From Pantoea sp. AS-PWVM4 (GTDB taxonomy: Bacteria; Pseudomonadota; Gammaproteobacteria; Enterobacterales; Enterobacteriaceae), in contig NZ_ASZC01000018.1 in the NCBI RefSeq assembly GCF_000468095.1, positions 62,001 through 126,000 of the forward strand: 64,000 nt of DNA. Reading direction: 5' to 3'. A program made the translations under genes and the position numbers. The stretch's first letter is position 1; each line of letters opens with the position of its first letter. The notes beneath the pieces are model-generated. The model was not told the DNA's origin and made no database searches. It saw nothing but the letters and a program-made list of their open reading frames with translations. Below are positions 9,011-19,178 of this stretch, piece by piece.

Positions 9011-9442
9011 ATGTTTGACTCAATTCTGGTGGTTTGTACCGGAAATATATGCCGGTCACCAATGGCCGAATATTTTTTTAAAAAAAAACTTACTGACTTT
9101 ACAGTTGCATCTGCAGGAGTGAAGGCTGTTGTAGACGAAGCAGCAGATAAGATGGCAATTGAAGTTTCGTTTAAAAACGGTATCGATCTTAGCGGACACG
9201 TTGGACGTCAATTAACCACAAGAATTGCTAAAGAATACGACATTTTGTTAGTCATGGAACAAAAGCATATCGAATTGATCAGTGAAATGGCGCCAGAGTT
9301 AAGAGGCAAGACTATGCTTCTGGGGCATTGGCTTGATAAAAAAGAGATACCAGACCCATATGGTAAAAGCGAGGCCGCCTTTGACCATGTTTTCAGGCTT
9401 ATTGAAAAATCATGCGTAAGCTGGATTGAAAAACTTATTTAA
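9011..9442 (+). CDS. wzb: Wzb low-molecular-weight protein tyrosine phosphatase
   Basis: 143 residues from the ATG at 9011; a longer frame from 8999 would overlap wza. The P-loop VCTGNICRSPMAE supplies the catalytic Cys and Arg of the C(x)5R motif, and IPDPYGKS near the C-terminus holds the general-acid aspartate (DPY). Wzb removes phosphate from the tyrosine tail of Wzc, and the phosphorylation cycle is needed for high-molecular-weight polymer. AmsI is the Erwinia counterpart. Confidence 0.95.
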   Translation: MFDSILVVCTGNICRSPMAEYFFKKKLTDFTVASAGVKAVVDEAADKMAIEVSFKNGIDLSGHVGRQLTTRIAKEYDILLVMEQKHIELISEMAPELRGKTMLLGHWLDKKEIPDPYGKSEAAFDHVFRLIEKSCVSWIEKLI

Positions 9443-9458
9443 CGAATCGAGAAATTTT

Positions 9459-11606
9459 ATGATTAACCGGACTGAAGGTAGAATAACCAACGCTATTACT
9501 GATGAAATAGATATTGGTAAAATCGCAGGTGAAATATTAGATAGAAAAAAACTAATCATATCAGTTACAGCAATTTTTGCAGTTATTTCAGTTGTTTATG
9601 CATTATTCGCGAGTCCCGTATATCAGGCCGATGCATTGATACAGGTAGAACAAAAACAGGGTAACGAAATTCTGGATACGTTGAATCAGGTTCTGCCCAC
9701 GGGTACTCAACCCTCCGCTCCAGAGATTACATTGCTCCAGTCGAGAATGGTTCTTGGAAAGACGGTTGAAGACCTCAATCTGGAAATAAATGTCAAGCAA
9801 GATTACTTCCCAGTTTTTGGTAGTGGTTGGGCAAGAATGACTGGACAGAAAAAAGGCAAACTTGATATAACAAGATTATATCTTTCGCAGGTTGATGGGA
9901 AGGATATTGATGCTGACATAGAAGTTTTAAACAGAAATGAATATAAAATAACTGTAAATGATGTGGATTATAAGGGGCGTGTTGGTGAGCTTCTGAATAA
10001 TAAAGCGGTTACCATTATGGTTAACAATATTGACGCTGACCCTGGGACTAGCTTTACTGTAAGTACTGTTGGTTTTCTCAAGGCAATAAATAATATTAAA
10101 AAGTTTTACAATGTTGATGATGAGGGTAAAGACACCGGGATGTTAATTCTCACATTAACCGGTGAGGATAATAATAAAATAAAAAGCATTTTAGATAGCA
10201 TCAGTAACAACTATCTTGAACAAAATGTTGAGAGGCAAGCTGCTCAGGATGAGAAAAGCCTGGAATTTTTAAAAGTTCAATTGCCCAAGGTTCGGGATGA
10301 TTTGGATAAGGCCGAAGATAGGTTAAATGATTACAGAAGGCAAAAAGATTCTGTTGACTTATCAATGGAAGCACAGACTGTACTGAACCAAATCGTGAAT
10401 GTTGATAATCAGATCAATGAGTTAACATTTCGCGAAGCTGAAATTTCTCAACTATACACAAAAGACCATCCTACTTATAAAGCATTGTTAGAAAAAAAGA
10501 GGACATTGTCGCAGGAAAAAAACAAACTTAATGAAGCCGTAAATGGAATGCCATCAACTCAACAGGAAATTATTAGATTGAGTAGAGATGTTGATTCCGG
10601 AAGAGCTGTGTACATGCAACTATTAAACAGACAGCAGGAATTAAGTATTTCAAAGTCGAGCGCTATTGGAAACGTCAGAATTATCGACCCAGCAGTGACT
10701 GAGCCTGAACCCGTCAAGCCGAAAAAAATACTCGTGGTGTTAATTGGGACACTTCTGGGTGGTTTCCTGACCGTGATTTATATTTTAATAAAAATCTTAA
10801 TCAGGAAAGGAATTGAAAAGCCGGATGATTTAGAGGTTCTCGGCATAAATGTTTATGCAAACATCCCATTCTCAGAATGGCAGGACAAAAATAGTCAGAA
10901 ATTACTGAAAAGAAAAAGAAATGAAAAAAATCAAAATGAAATTCTTTCAATTGAGAACCCAGCGGATCTCGCTATAGAAGCCCTGCGCAGTCTTAGAACA
11001 AGTCTTCATTTTGCAATGATGGAGGCTAAGAACAACGTTGTAATGATCTCAGGGGCCAGTCCCGAAAGTGGGAAATCATTTATCAGTAGTAATCTTGCAG
11101 TAATTGTCTCTGAAATAAAGAAACGCGTATTACTGATAGATGCAGATATGAGAAAAGGTAAATCTCATATCGTTTTAAATAAAGTTAATGATAAAGGATT
11201 ATCAGAGTATCTCTCCGGAAAATCATCAATTAATGAAATACTAAAAAGTAAAACGGATAGTCTGACTTTTATATCAAGAGGTGCTGTACCACCAAATCCA
11301 TCTGAGCTATTAATGCACCATCGTTTACAAGAGTTGCTGGCATGGGCTTCAGAGAACTATGACCTGGTCATTGTTGATACACCTCCAATCTTAGCAGTAA
11401 CGGATGCAGCAATAATTGGACAATATGTCGGCACTAATTTGTTAGTTGCAAGGTATGAAACAAATACTGCTAAAGAAATTGAGTTCAGTAAAAGAAGATT
11501 TGAGGACAGCGGAATTATAGTCAAAGGTGCCATTCTTAACGCAGTTAAGAAAAGTACTAATTCTTATTATAGCTATGGTTATAGCTACGACTCGGATAAG
11601 AAATAA
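9459..11606 (+). CDS. wzc: Wzc polysaccharide co-polymerase and tyrosine autokinase
   Basis: 715 residues from the ATG at 9459. Two membrane segments (about 30-54 and 424-450) flank a large periplasmic Wzz-type domain with coiled-coil character. The cytoplasmic BY-kinase domain has Walker A GASPESGKS (about 530), Walker A' LLIDADMRKG (about 557) and Walker B DLVIVDTPP (about 637), and ends in a tyrosine cluster, SYYSYGYSYD, which is autophosphorylated and dephosphorylated by Wzb. It controls polymer length and couples synthesis to export through Wza. It is the orthologue of AmsA. Confidence 0.95.
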   Translation: MINRTEGRITNAITDEIDIGKIAGEILDRKKLIISVTAIFAVISVVYALFASPVYQADALIQVEQKQGNEILDTLNQVLPTGTQPSAPEITLLQSRMVLGKTVEDLNLEINVKQDYFPVFGSGWARMTGQKKGKLDITRLYLSQVDGKDIDADIEVLNRNEYKITVNDVDYKGRVGELLNNKAVTIMVNNIDADPGTSFTVSTVGFLKAINNIKKFYNVDDEGKDTGMLILTLTGEDNNKIKSILDSISNNYLEQNVERQAAQDEKSLEFLKVQLPKVRDDLDKAEDRLNDYRRQKDSVDLSMEAQTVLNQIVNVDNQINELTFREAEISQLYTKDHPTYKALLEKKRTLSQEKNKLNEAVNGMPSTQQEIIRLSRDVDSGRAVYMQLLNRQQELSISKSSAIGNVRIIDPAVTEPEPVKPKKILVVLIGTLLGGFLTVIYILIKILIRKGIEKPDDLEVLGINVYANIPFSEWQDKNSQKLLKRKRNEKNQNEILSIENPADLAIEALRSLRTSLHFAMMEAKNNVVMISGASPESGKSFISSNLAVIVSEIKKRVLLIDADMRKGKSHIVLNKVNDKGLSEYLSGKSSINEILKSKTDSLTFISRGAVPPNPSELLMHHRLQELLAWASENYDLVIVDTPPILAVTDAAIIGQYVGTNLLVARYETNTAKEIEFSKRRFEDSGIIVKGAILNAVKKSTNSYYSYGYSYDSDKK

Positions 11607-11620
11607 TTTAAGGGTTAAAC

Positions 11621-12562
11621 ATGAACCAGCAAAGCCTGAAAGATCAATTACAAAGTATTCTGGCATATATCAAAGATAGAAATGATGTTATATACCTTGA
11701 TTATCCTTTACACCTTAATGTCGGCGATTTGCTTATCTATCATGGGACGGAGAATTTTTTTTTAGAACATGGAATAAAAGTCAAAGCAAGAAGGAGTCAT
11801 GCACGATATTCAATCGCAGATATCAAAAATTATGTTGGTAAAAATACAACAATACTGATGCATGGTGGCGGTAACTTTGGCGATCTGTATCCTGAATACC
11901 AAAAGTTCAGAGAAGATGTGGCTAAAAGCTTTAAAAATAATGCCGTAGTAATTTTACCGCAAACTGCATATTTCAGTTCTGAAGAAGAAGAAAATAAATC
12001 TGCTGAAATATTCAGGCAGCATAAAAATTTGGTGATCTTTTCAAGAGATACAAGAAGTCTTGAGGTATTTAGAAAGTTCACCGATAAAAGTTACCTAATG
12101 CCTGACATGGCTCATAGTTTATGGGGGAAACTCCCCAGAGCTGAAAAAAACAAAGGCACATTGTTTTTAATAAGAAAAGATAAAGAGATTAATCAGCTGC
12201 AAGATAAACTTGTTAGCAAAACAACCAGTACAGTTGATTGGGAAGATATATTAAAATCGGAAGATTTTAGAATTAGGATGTTGTGTCGCAAGTTGGATGG
12301 GGCAGGGAGTGTATACAAAATAACCTCACTGAAGAGGCTATCTAATTGGATTTGGTTTAATCACACGAAGAAAATGGTAGATAGGTATGCGTTATTTTTT
12401 ACATCACATGAGAAAGTCGTCACATCGCGAATGCACGGCCACATTTTTTCTTGTCTATTAGAAGTTCCAAATGGTGTTATCGATAACGCATATGGTAAAA
12501 ACAGCGGTTACTATAACCAGTGGACTAATAAAATAAGTAATGCGGAGCTATTAGCTGAGTAA
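11621..12562 (+). CDS. Polysaccharide pyruvyl transferase family protein
   Basis: 313 residues. The family signature ILMHGGGNFGDLYPE lies at about 78-92, VVILPQTAYFS and IFSRDTRSLE follow, and a C-terminal SRMHGHIFSCLLEVP is typical of the polysaccharide pyruvyl transferase (CsaB/ExoV/EpsO) fold. Such enzymes add pyruvate ketals from phosphoenolpyruvate to sugars of the repeat unit. It is cytoplasmic with no membrane segment. Stewartan and amylovoran also carry pyruvate, which fits this locus. It lies 14 bases after wzc and 3 before wzx. Confidence 0.85.
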   Translation: MNQQSLKDQLQSILAYIKDRNDVIYLDYPLHLNVGDLLIYHGTENFFLEHGIKVKARRSHARYSIADIKNYVGKNTTILMHGGGNFGDLYPEYQKFREDVAKSFKNNAVVILPQTAYFSSEEEENKSAEIFRQHKNLVIFSRDTRSLEVFRKFTDKSYLMPDMAHSLWGKLPRAEKNKGTLFLIRKDKEINQLQDKLVSKTTSTVDWEDILKSEDFRIRMLCRKLDGAGSVYKITSLKRLSNWIWFNHTKKMVDRYALFFTSHEKVVTSRMHGHIFSCLLEVPNGVIDNAYGKNSGYYNQWTNKISNAELLAE

Positions 12563-12565
12563 TCC

Positions 12566-13732
12566 ATGATTGAGCAAATTAGAAGTATTCTCAAAATTCT
12601 GAGTGCTAGTTTTGGCAGCGTGGTAGTATCATTTCTTCAGGCCGTTTTGATGACGCGACTTTTGAATGTAGACGATAGAGGAATAGTTCAGCTTTTTATT
12701 GTTACAACCACCATATTCTCGTCATTTTTCATATCTGGTGCAGGGAATACTATTGCTTTTTGCATTCGGAATAACCAAAAGAAAGGTTATGAGAAACTTC
12801 TGGGTTTGCTGACATCAATTTTGTTGCTGGCCATTGTTGTGAGGCTTTTGTTCGAGAGCAACGAAAATAGATCGATTCTATTTGCAGCTCAGGTGGTTTC
12901 ATTATGTTTTATACAGCTATCATCTGAGCTGTTGAAGTTACAAGATGGCCTTAGATTATATAAAGTCTATGTATTTGTGACGCCATTTAGTTTCTTTTTA
13001 ATTACAGCCTTTTGCTACATAACGCAAGAGTCAATCACTGCCAGTGAAGCAATTATTCTGGCGGTAAGTTCGAATTTGGTAGGTGCCATCACGGGTGTCA
13101 TATTCATAGCACAAGTAATGAAACTCATATCTATCAACGGAAAGATCGAGAGAAGGGAGTTTTACAAATATTATGTTAAGCAGTATTTGATGCAGGTTTT
13201 TGGTGTTATAACTAACAATATGGATAAATATCTAATAGGGAAGTATATCGGTATTACGCCATTGGGTTTATACTCAACGGCTGCGGCATTTAATACTTTG
13301 CCTTTAAAGTTTTACAACACCTTGGCAGATTATTTATTTTCTGGATATATTTATAAAAAAAATCACGACAAAGCAGTGATTCTGACCGCTATTCTTGGAG
13401 GGGTTGTCGGTGTTGCTCTCTCTTTTGTACTTTCCAAGATGCTCATTGTATTGGCATTTGGAGAAAAATATCTGTCCTCGCATGAGTACCTGCCATTCAT
13501 AATCCTTAATCTTTCAATAAATGGATTGGCATGGATACTGAGTCAAAAAGCACTGATTTCTGGTAACCAATTACTCATCATTGGAAGGCAAGCATTAGGA
13601 TTTTTGCTTTTTATAATAATTTTTTTCTATGGCACAGAGTATGGATTGTGGGGAGCAATTTATGCATTGATTGCCGGAAGCATTCTTCGCCTGATCATCT
13701 CAATCATGTTTTTCATTAAAATTAAGGTTTAA
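12566..13732 (+). CDS. wzx: Wzx-type oligosaccharide flippase
   Basis: 388 residues with about ten to twelve hydrophobic segments spread along the whole chain, starting near residue 8 (LKILSASFGSVVVSFLQAVLM). The pattern fits the polysaccharide biosynthesis/MATE-like flippase superfamily that moves undecaprenyl-linked repeat units to the periplasmic face. Wzx proteins are poorly conserved, so the call rests on topology and context. It lies between the pyruvyl transferase and a glycosyltransferase, with short spacings, and is AT-rich like its neighbours. Confidence 0.8.
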   Translation: MIEQIRSILKILSASFGSVVVSFLQAVLMTRLLNVDDRGIVQLFIVTTTIFSSFFISGAGNTIAFCIRNNQKKGYEKLLGLLTSILLLAIVVRLLFESNENRSILFAAQVVSLCFIQLSSELLKLQDGLRLYKVYVFVTPFSFFLITAFCYITQESITASEAIILAVSSNLVGAITGVIFIAQVMKLISINGKIERREFYKYYVKQYLMQVFGVITNNMDKYLIGKYIGITPLGLYSTAAAFNTLPLKFYNTLADYLFSGYIYKKNHDKAVILTAILGGVVGVALSFVLSKMLIVLAFGEKYLSSHEYLPFIILNLSINGLAWILSQKALISGNQLLIIGRQALGFLLFIIIFFYGTEYGLWGAIYALIAGSILRLIISIMFFIKIKV

Positions 13733-13737
13733 AATTG

Positions 13738-14886
13738 ATGCGAATTCTGATGATAAATACGTTGTATTATCCATACAAGGTAGGCGGGGCAGAGGTTTCA
13801 GTCAGACTTTTAGCTGAATCTCTGGTCAAGCGAGGCCATACCGTTAGGGTCTTATCGGTTAATGACCGAGGTGTCAGGATAAAAGAAATTATTAATGGCG
13901 TAGAATCGGTATCAGTTGGCCATGAGAGTGTGTTTTGGCCATTTGCTAATAAAAAGTTAAGTATTGTTGATAAGCTGATTTTTCATGCTAATGATTTTTT
14001 CAATATTAGAATGCAGAAAAAAATCAAGAATGAAATTGAGGACTTTAGACCTGACATTGCCCATACCAATAACCTTTTTTGCTTTTCGTGTTTGACATGG
14101 ATGACACTAAGCAAAAAAAACGTAAAGATAGTTCATACTACGCGTGACTACTATATGTTGCATCTTAATGCAGCATTGTTTCGTAATGGAAAGAACATTG
14201 ATCCTTACGGTTTCGAAGTTAAAATTTTATCGTGGATCAAAAGCCGAATATCTCATCGTGTGAGCACATTTGTCGGCATCAGCGAATATATGTCGAAGAT
14301 TCATCGTTCAGCCGGTTTTGCAAACAGAGGCAATCACAAATATATCTATAATACTGTTACTAAAATGGAAAGAAACAGAAAAGCAGGCAAAAAATTAGTT
14401 GTAGGATTCATAGGGAGATTAACTGTTGAAAAGGGGTTGGACAGATTTTGTCAACTGGCCAGAACTACCCAAGAAACAAACGACAACGTCGAGTTTATAG
14501 CAGCGGGAGCTCTCGAGTCCTTGAGTATAGATTTAAAGAATGACTGCGAGCGGTCAAATGTTCAATTGATAGGTTTTATGGGTGTGGAAGAGTTTATCAA
14601 TCAGGTTGATGCTGTTGTTCTCCCGACAAAATGGAATGAACCATTTGGAAGGATCATTGTGGAACTCGGTCTGGCAGGTGTGCCAACTTTCACGAATCTC
14701 AGTGGCGGCACGGGCGAAATTGCTGAACTTTTTCAAAGTATCCATGCTATGGATGAATTTTCAATTGAATGCATAATGAAACCAGCGGCTTATCTGCTTG
14801 ATGAAGCTGTTGTTGAAATGTTTTCCTCAGGAAATATCTGCTCACAGTATGAGACTTTATATCAAAAAGTGATTAAAAATGCATAA
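13738..14886 (+). CDS. Glycosyltransferase family 4
   Basis: 382 residues from the ATG at 13738 (a TTG just before it is less likely). The N-terminal half has YYPYKVGGAEVSVRLLAESL, the usual acceptor-side glycine motif of GT4 enzymes; the C-terminal half has VVGFIGRLTVEKGLDRF and VVLPTKWNEPFGRIIVELGL, the latter with the conserved E-x7-E nucleotide-sugar-binding pattern. It is a retaining GT-B enzyme that adds one sugar to the lipid-linked repeat unit; donor and linkage are unknown. Its end overlaps wzy by 8 bases. Confidence 0.85.
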   Translation: MRILMINTLYYPYKVGGAEVSVRLLAESLVKRGHTVRVLSVNDRGVRIKEIINGVESVSVGHESVFWPFANKKLSIVDKLIFHANDFFNIRMQKKIKNEIEDFRPDIAHTNNLFCFSCLTWMTLSKKNVKIVHTTRDYYMLHLNAALFRNGKNIDPYGFEVKILSWIKSRISHRVSTFVGISEYMSKIHRSAGFANRGNHKYIYNTVTKMERNRKAGKKLVVGFIGRLTVEKGLDRFCQLARTTQETNDNVEFIAAGALESLSIDLKNDCERSNVQLIGFMGVEEFINQVDAVVLPTKWNEPFGRIIVELGLAGVPTFTNLSGGTGEIAELFQSIHAMDEFSIECIMKPAAYLLDEAVVEMFSSGNICSQYETLYQKVIKNA

Positions 14887-16132
14887 TAAGTTAAGTCTAA
14901 ATGAACGATTTCTCTGTGTATTGTTCGTTGTCTCGCTTGTTTTCAGTTCAAGGTCACTCGAGTTATTAAATATTCCTCTCTATTACTTCTTAGAGATAGG
15001 TGCACTTGGTGTTGTATTCGTTTTTTTATTTCTTATAGTTTGTGTTAATAAAGAACATTATAGGTCTGTTGGGTATGATATTTTATTTGTTGCAATAATT
15101 ATCGTTTCTATGGATGTTATTTGCTCTTTGATGTCATACATAAACTATGGTCAAGGCATTATAATCAGTCTGTTAACCTTTAGAGTGGCGTTTATTACAT
15201 GTGCAATTATTTTTTTGTTCGCCATAATCTTCCGTGTTAAACAGATAACGGAACACAGTGAATTTTTCGATTATTTAGTAATGCTGATATTCTATCTGTC
15301 ACTATTCATAACCTTGCTTTGGGTTTATCTCACATACACTCTGAATGCAGAAGAGTACTACTTGACAAGTGGGAATCTACTTGTAGATACGAGGAGTGAT
15401 GGAAGTTACAGATTTAGATTTGATATATTTTTCCCATTCATGCTTTTGTGTTGTGGATGGCTAAGACTAAAGACAACTAACAAGAAGTTGATAAATTTAG
15501 GTGCGATGTGTTTTTCAATTATCTATATTGTTTTTTATTATCAGGGACGTATGTTCATCCTCGCTATGGTTTTAGCGATGGGGTTATCGATGATTAGGCC
15601 TGCAGTTTATAGACTGAGGTATGTGTTGATATTAGTGCTTGCTTTTATAACCACAGCGGCATTCCTTATAATATATTTTACATATGATCAACTTATAAAT
15701 CTTTATCAAACGCTACTTAACGACTTTAACTTGTCAGATAGTTCATCGTTGACCAGGCTGAAAATATTTAGAATGATGGGTGAAAACTTTCTGAATAATT
15801 TTATCATGGGGAATGGGTATCTTAGCAATCAAGGGGATGCGAGTTTTTCTAATGTTAAATTCAGCCCTCTGGATGTTGGGTTGTTGGGGGTGGTTTATAC
15901 CTATGGTTTTATCATTTTCATTATCGGATTTGTATGGTTTAGCCATTTGTGGTTGAAATCATTTGGAAAGAATAATAGTCAGATATTTACTTTTCTTTTT
16001 ACAACTTTATTTATTAATTCAATCTTTACTGGTGGGTTGTTTTTTAGACCTTACCAAATACTTGTTATGATGGTTTTTGTCTATTTGTTTGGAAAAACAC
16101 GATTTTTGAGTATTTATAAGGAGAGAGGATGA
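14879..16132 (+). CDS. wzy: Wzy-type polysaccharide polymerase
   Basis: 417 residues with about ten to twelve strongly hydrophobic segments and one large polar loop (about 290-330, with DSSSLTRLKIFRMMGENF) before the last membrane helices, as in O-antigen/capsule polymerases. The proposed role is joining flipped repeat units en bloc in the periplasm. No sequence motif is diagnostic, so the assignment rests on topology and on being the only polymerase candidate in a locus that has Wzx and Wzc. Confidence 0.75.
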   Translation: MHNKLSLNERFLCVLFVVSLVFSSRSLELLNIPLYYFLEIGALGVVFVFLFLIVCVNKEHYRSVGYDILFVAIIIVSMDVICSLMSYINYGQGIIISLLTFRVAFITCAIIFLFAIIFRVKQITEHSEFFDYLVMLIFYLSLFITLLWVYLTYTLNAEEYYLTSGNLLVDTRSDGSYRFRFDIFFPFMLLCCGWLRLKTTNKKLINLGAMCFSIIYIVFYYQGRMFILAMVLAMGLSMIRPAVYRLRYVLILVLAFITTAAFLIIYFTYDQLINLYQTLLNDFNLSDSSSLTRLKIFRMMGENFLNNFIMGNGYLSNQGDASFSNVKFSPLDVGLLGVVYTYGFIIFIIGFVWFSHLWLKSFGKNNSQIFTFLFTTLFINSIFTGGLFFRPYQILVMMVFVYLFGKTRFLSIYKERG

Positions 16133-17217
16133 AAGCTCTGGTTTTCTTAGGGTTAAGACATACCATTTTAGCTAAACAGTGGGAGTCAGAGTATGCATTA
16201 GGGATGAGAAATGACACGATGCTCTATGGATACGGAAACGCAGCGACAAAGGATTTTTCTGTCGAATATTGTTCCTTTTCAAGAGTTGAGAGAATCTTCT
16301 TCAAAGAAAATAAAATAGGTAAAATTTATCTTTATCTTTTAAAATTACCAATTTTATTAATGAAGTATGATGTTGTCTGGACTCATTTAGACAGAGATGC
16401 TCTCTTCATAGCCAGACTAAAAGAAATCCCGTTAATTGGCAGGTTGTTTTGTAAGCATATAGCAAATTTTGTTTGGTTAATCGATCACACGCAGAAATTT
16501 GATTCAAATAAAAAAAAGAGAATTTCAAAGAGGTTAGGTAAAATAGATAAGATTTTTTATCTGTCTAAATCTGAGGAGCAAGAGTTCATCACCCACTATA
16601 GAGTCCCGAATGATAAGTTACTTTATACTCGATACGGTATAAATTTCGCTGCATATGGTCCTCTAGCAACTGGAAGCAAACCGCATAATTTCAACCATAG
16701 AAACTATATTCTATCTGTTGGTACCGACGAGCATAGAGACTTAGACTTGTTGGATATTGTTGCAGGGGGGAACCCTGAAAAAAAATTCATCGTATGTTCT
16801 GGTAGTCCTGCTCACCAATTAAAGAAATTTAAAAATAATAATATTATGTTGATGCGAGCAAATTATAATGAAATGGTTTATTTGTATCGTAATTGCGAGA
16901 TGGTAATCATCCCCTTGAAATTCAACTTTCATGCGAGTGGAATAACAACACTTCTCGAAGCTGCAGCTGCCAGGAAACCAGTAATAATAAATTACACACC
17001 TGGTCTTGAAGATTACGGCATAGACAATGAAACGTGTTTGTTTGTACCTATTGGTAATAAAGAGAAATTTAATGAAAGTATCAATCTGCTTTGGTCTAAC
17101 AGTGCTTTAGCCGAGAAGATTAGCAATAACGCCTATGAATATCTCAGGAATGAATTTAATACTCACACTTATTCCAGTATATATATTAAAAATAGCATTA
17201 GATTATTTAAAAAATGA
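16129..17217 (+). CDS. Glycosyltransferase, GT-B fold
   Basis: 362 residues, start overlapping the wzy stop by four bases. The C-terminal half carries ILSVGTDEHRDLDLL, an ADP/UDP-sugar domain pattern, and FHASGITTLLEAAAARKPVI, equivalent to the E-x7-E region of family 4 enzymes. The N-terminal half has IGKIYLYLLKLPILLMKYDVVW, suggesting contact with the membrane where the lipid-linked acceptor resides. Donor sugar and linkage cannot be deduced. Confidence 0.75.
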   Translation: MKALVFLGLRHTILAKQWESEYALGMRNDTMLYGYGNAATKDFSVEYCSFSRVERIFFKENKIGKIYLYLLKLPILLMKYDVVWTHLDRDALFIARLKEIPLIGRLFCKHIANFVWLIDHTQKFDSNKKKRISKRLGKIDKIFYLSKSEEQEFITHYRVPNDKLLYTRYGINFAAYGPLATGSKPHNFNHRNYILSVGTDEHRDLDLLDIVAGGNPEKKFIVCSGSPAHQLKKFKNNNIMLMRANYNEMVYLYRNCEMVIIPLKFNFHASGITTLLEAAAARKPVIINYTPGLEDYGIDNETCLFVPIGNKEKFNESINLLWSNSALAEKISNNAYEYLRNEFNTHTYSSIYIKNSIRLFKK

Positions 17218-17223
17218 GGTTCT

Positions 17224-18393
17224 ATGCGCGCGCTCTTTTTAACTACTGTACTACCTTACCGTGCAAGCTCTGGTGGTGAATCAGTAAGCAAGAATTTGAT
17301 CTGTAAGATGTCTGAACTGGGTGTATATGTTGATGTTGTTGGCTATAAGAGAATGCATGAGTCTACAGAGAAGAAAGAAGAAAATTTTCATAGCGTAGAT
17401 GAACGAATTATAGAAACTAGCGGTAATAAGTTTCAAACCATAAAGTGGCTCATCAGCGCTATCGTCTCTAACAAGTCATTCTCAGTAATTAAGTACTACG
17501 GAAAGTCTTACATCAATAAAGTAAATGAACTAATAAAAAAGAATTCATACAATTATGTTTTTATTGATCACACTCAGATTTTATGGATGTTGGATTATTT
17601 GCCTCCGAACTTAAAGGTTATTTTTATTAGTCATAATGTTGAAAGTGATTTGTATTTCGATCTTTATAAGAAAAGTCAGGGTGTTATAAAGAAAACAATT
17701 TTTTTGAGAGAAGCAAAAAGCATCTCAAGACTAGAAAATAAAGCCATATCTAAATGCAATCAAGTGTGGTCATTAAGTAGTGATGATTTGATGTTTTACA
17801 AGAATCAGATCAAGGTTAAAGATGAAAAGCTAGTGTTGTTCGAACCCTTACCGATGATTGAGCCTAGAAAAAAGTCACTAAGAACGCACATAAATTGCGA
17901 TATTTCGATCATAGGTACCTGGACATGGAGTGCAAATTCTAAAGGATTGGAGTGGTTCTTCGATCAGGTATACCCAAAACTGCCAGATGACATAACTATT
18001 CATGTCGCAGGTAAAGGAGCACAGTGGTTAAAAGACAAGTATTCTAACGTTTCATATTTGGGTTTTGTGCAGAGTGCAGAGGAGTTCATGCTTTCTTCTC
18101 GAATGGTAGTCATACCATCAGTGTCCGGAGCCGGTGTTCAAATTAAAACTTTAGATGCAATTACCTTGGGGGTGCCAACTATCGCTTCACGGTTCGCACT
18201 TAGGGGTATTGAAGATGCACCTTCATATGTAAAAAGTGCTGCTGATCATGAAGCCATGATTAAAGAGGTTAAGAATGCATTATCGTCACAGCTTGGTGAT
18301 GAGGAACTTATAAATTGTAGTGTTGAAGCGAGTAACTGGTATGAAAGAAAGAATACCAGACTTAAAAAAATCATCTTAAACAGTCTATCTTAA
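17224..18393 (+). CDS. Glycosyltransferase, GT-B fold (family 4-like)
   Basis: 389 residues. It begins ALFLTTVLPYRASSGGES, the nucleotide-fold start and glycine loop of GT-B enzymes; LKVIFISHNVESDLYFDL is the conserved His-Asn-Val-Glu region of glucosyl- and mannosyltransferase relatives; SISIIGTWTWSANSKGLEWF-like and VVIPSVSGAGVQIKTLDAI regions follow in the C-terminal half. It probably adds one sugar to the repeat unit. It is seven bases downstream of the previous transferase gene. Confidence 0.8.
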   Translation: MRALFLTTVLPYRASSGGESVSKNLICKMSELGVYVDVVGYKRMHESTEKKEENFHSVDERIIETSGNKFQTIKWLISAIVSNKSFSVIKYYGKSYINKVNELIKKNSYNYVFIDHTQILWMLDYLPPNLKVIFISHNVESDLYFDLYKKSQGVIKKTIFLREAKSISRLENKAISKCNQVWSLSSDDLMFYKNQIKVKDEKLVLFEPLPMIEPRKKSLRTHINCDISIIGTWTWSANSKGLEWFFDQVYPKLPDDITIHVAGKGAQWLKDKYSNVSYLGFVQSAEEFMLSSRMVVIPSVSGAGVQIKTLDAITLGVPTIASRFALRGIEDAPSYVKSAADHEAMIKEVKNALSSQLGDEELINCSVEASNWYERKNTRLKKIILNSLS

Positions 18394-18400
18394 GGTTATT

Positions 18401-19156
18401 ATGATTAACAAATCTGAATTTAATGGCCTGACCATAAATGACGTCTCTTTACGGCAGTTTGTTGATATCGTTCAGGCCAATTTAATAAGTGATGAAGATA
18501 GATCAATCAAAGTTGTAGTTACGCCTAATATTGACCATTTTCAACGATTAAGCATAAATTCTGATACGGCTTTTGTAGAGGCTTATGAACGTGCAGATTT
18601 TCGTTTATGTGACAGCCGTATCGTTAAGATTTTATCTTATTTAAAAGGTAATAGGATAAATAATGTTGTTCCTGGTAGTGACCTCACCCGTGACATAATA
18701 GCTTCACAATGGATAAAAAACTATCGTGTAACTATCATTGGCAGCGATTCTGTTAGTGTGATCGAATTAAAAAAACAATATTCGCTTTCAAAAATAGAAC
18801 ATCATAATCCCCCTATGGGCTTTACCAAGAATCCTGACGAAGTTGAGAAATGTGTGGATTTTATACATGAAAGTAATCCTGATTTGGTTTTTTTGGCTGT
18901 AGGCTCTCCCGCTCAGGAAATTGTTGCCTGCCGACTGTTAGATAAGTATCAAAGAAGAAATAATGCTAATTTTTTTGTTTTTTGTATCGGTGCATCTCTC
19001 GATTTTCTTACAGGCAAGCAAAAGAGAGCGCCTGCATGGATGCAGAAATTAAGTCTTGAATGGTTGTTTAGAGCATTGAGCAATCCGAAAAGATTACTAC
19101 CTCGTTATATCAAGAATTTTAGTTTTGTTTTGCGCTATTTAATTTCCACCCACTGA
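18401..19156 (+). CDS. WecG/TagA/CpsF family glycosyltransferase (GT26)
   Basis: 251 residues spanning the whole GT26 domain: VVTPNIDHFQRL, FRLCDSRIVKILSYL, NVVPGSDLTRDI, VFLAVGSPAQEIVA and FCIGASLDFLTGKQKRAPAW, with LSLEWLFRALSNPKRLLPRY at the C-terminus. Members include WecG (ManNAcA transferase), TagA and the AmsB/CpsF/GumM type enzymes, which add a sugar to an early lipid-linked intermediate using a C-terminal membrane-contact segment. The exact donor is unknown. Confidence 0.9.
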   Translation: MINKSEFNGLTINDVSLRQFVDIVQANLISDEDRSIKVVVTPNIDHFQRLSINSDTAFVEAYERADFRLCDSRIVKILSYLKGNRINNVVPGSDLTRDIIASQWIKNYRVTIIGSDSVSVIELKKQYSLSKIEHHNPPMGFTKNPDEVEKCVDFIHESNPDLVFLAVGSPAQEIVACRLLDKYQRRNNANFFVFCIGASLDFLTGKQKRAPAWMQKLSLEWLFRALSNPKRLLPRYIKNFSFVLRYLISTH

Positions 19157-19178
19157 AAGATTTTTCTTGGGGCTCCTT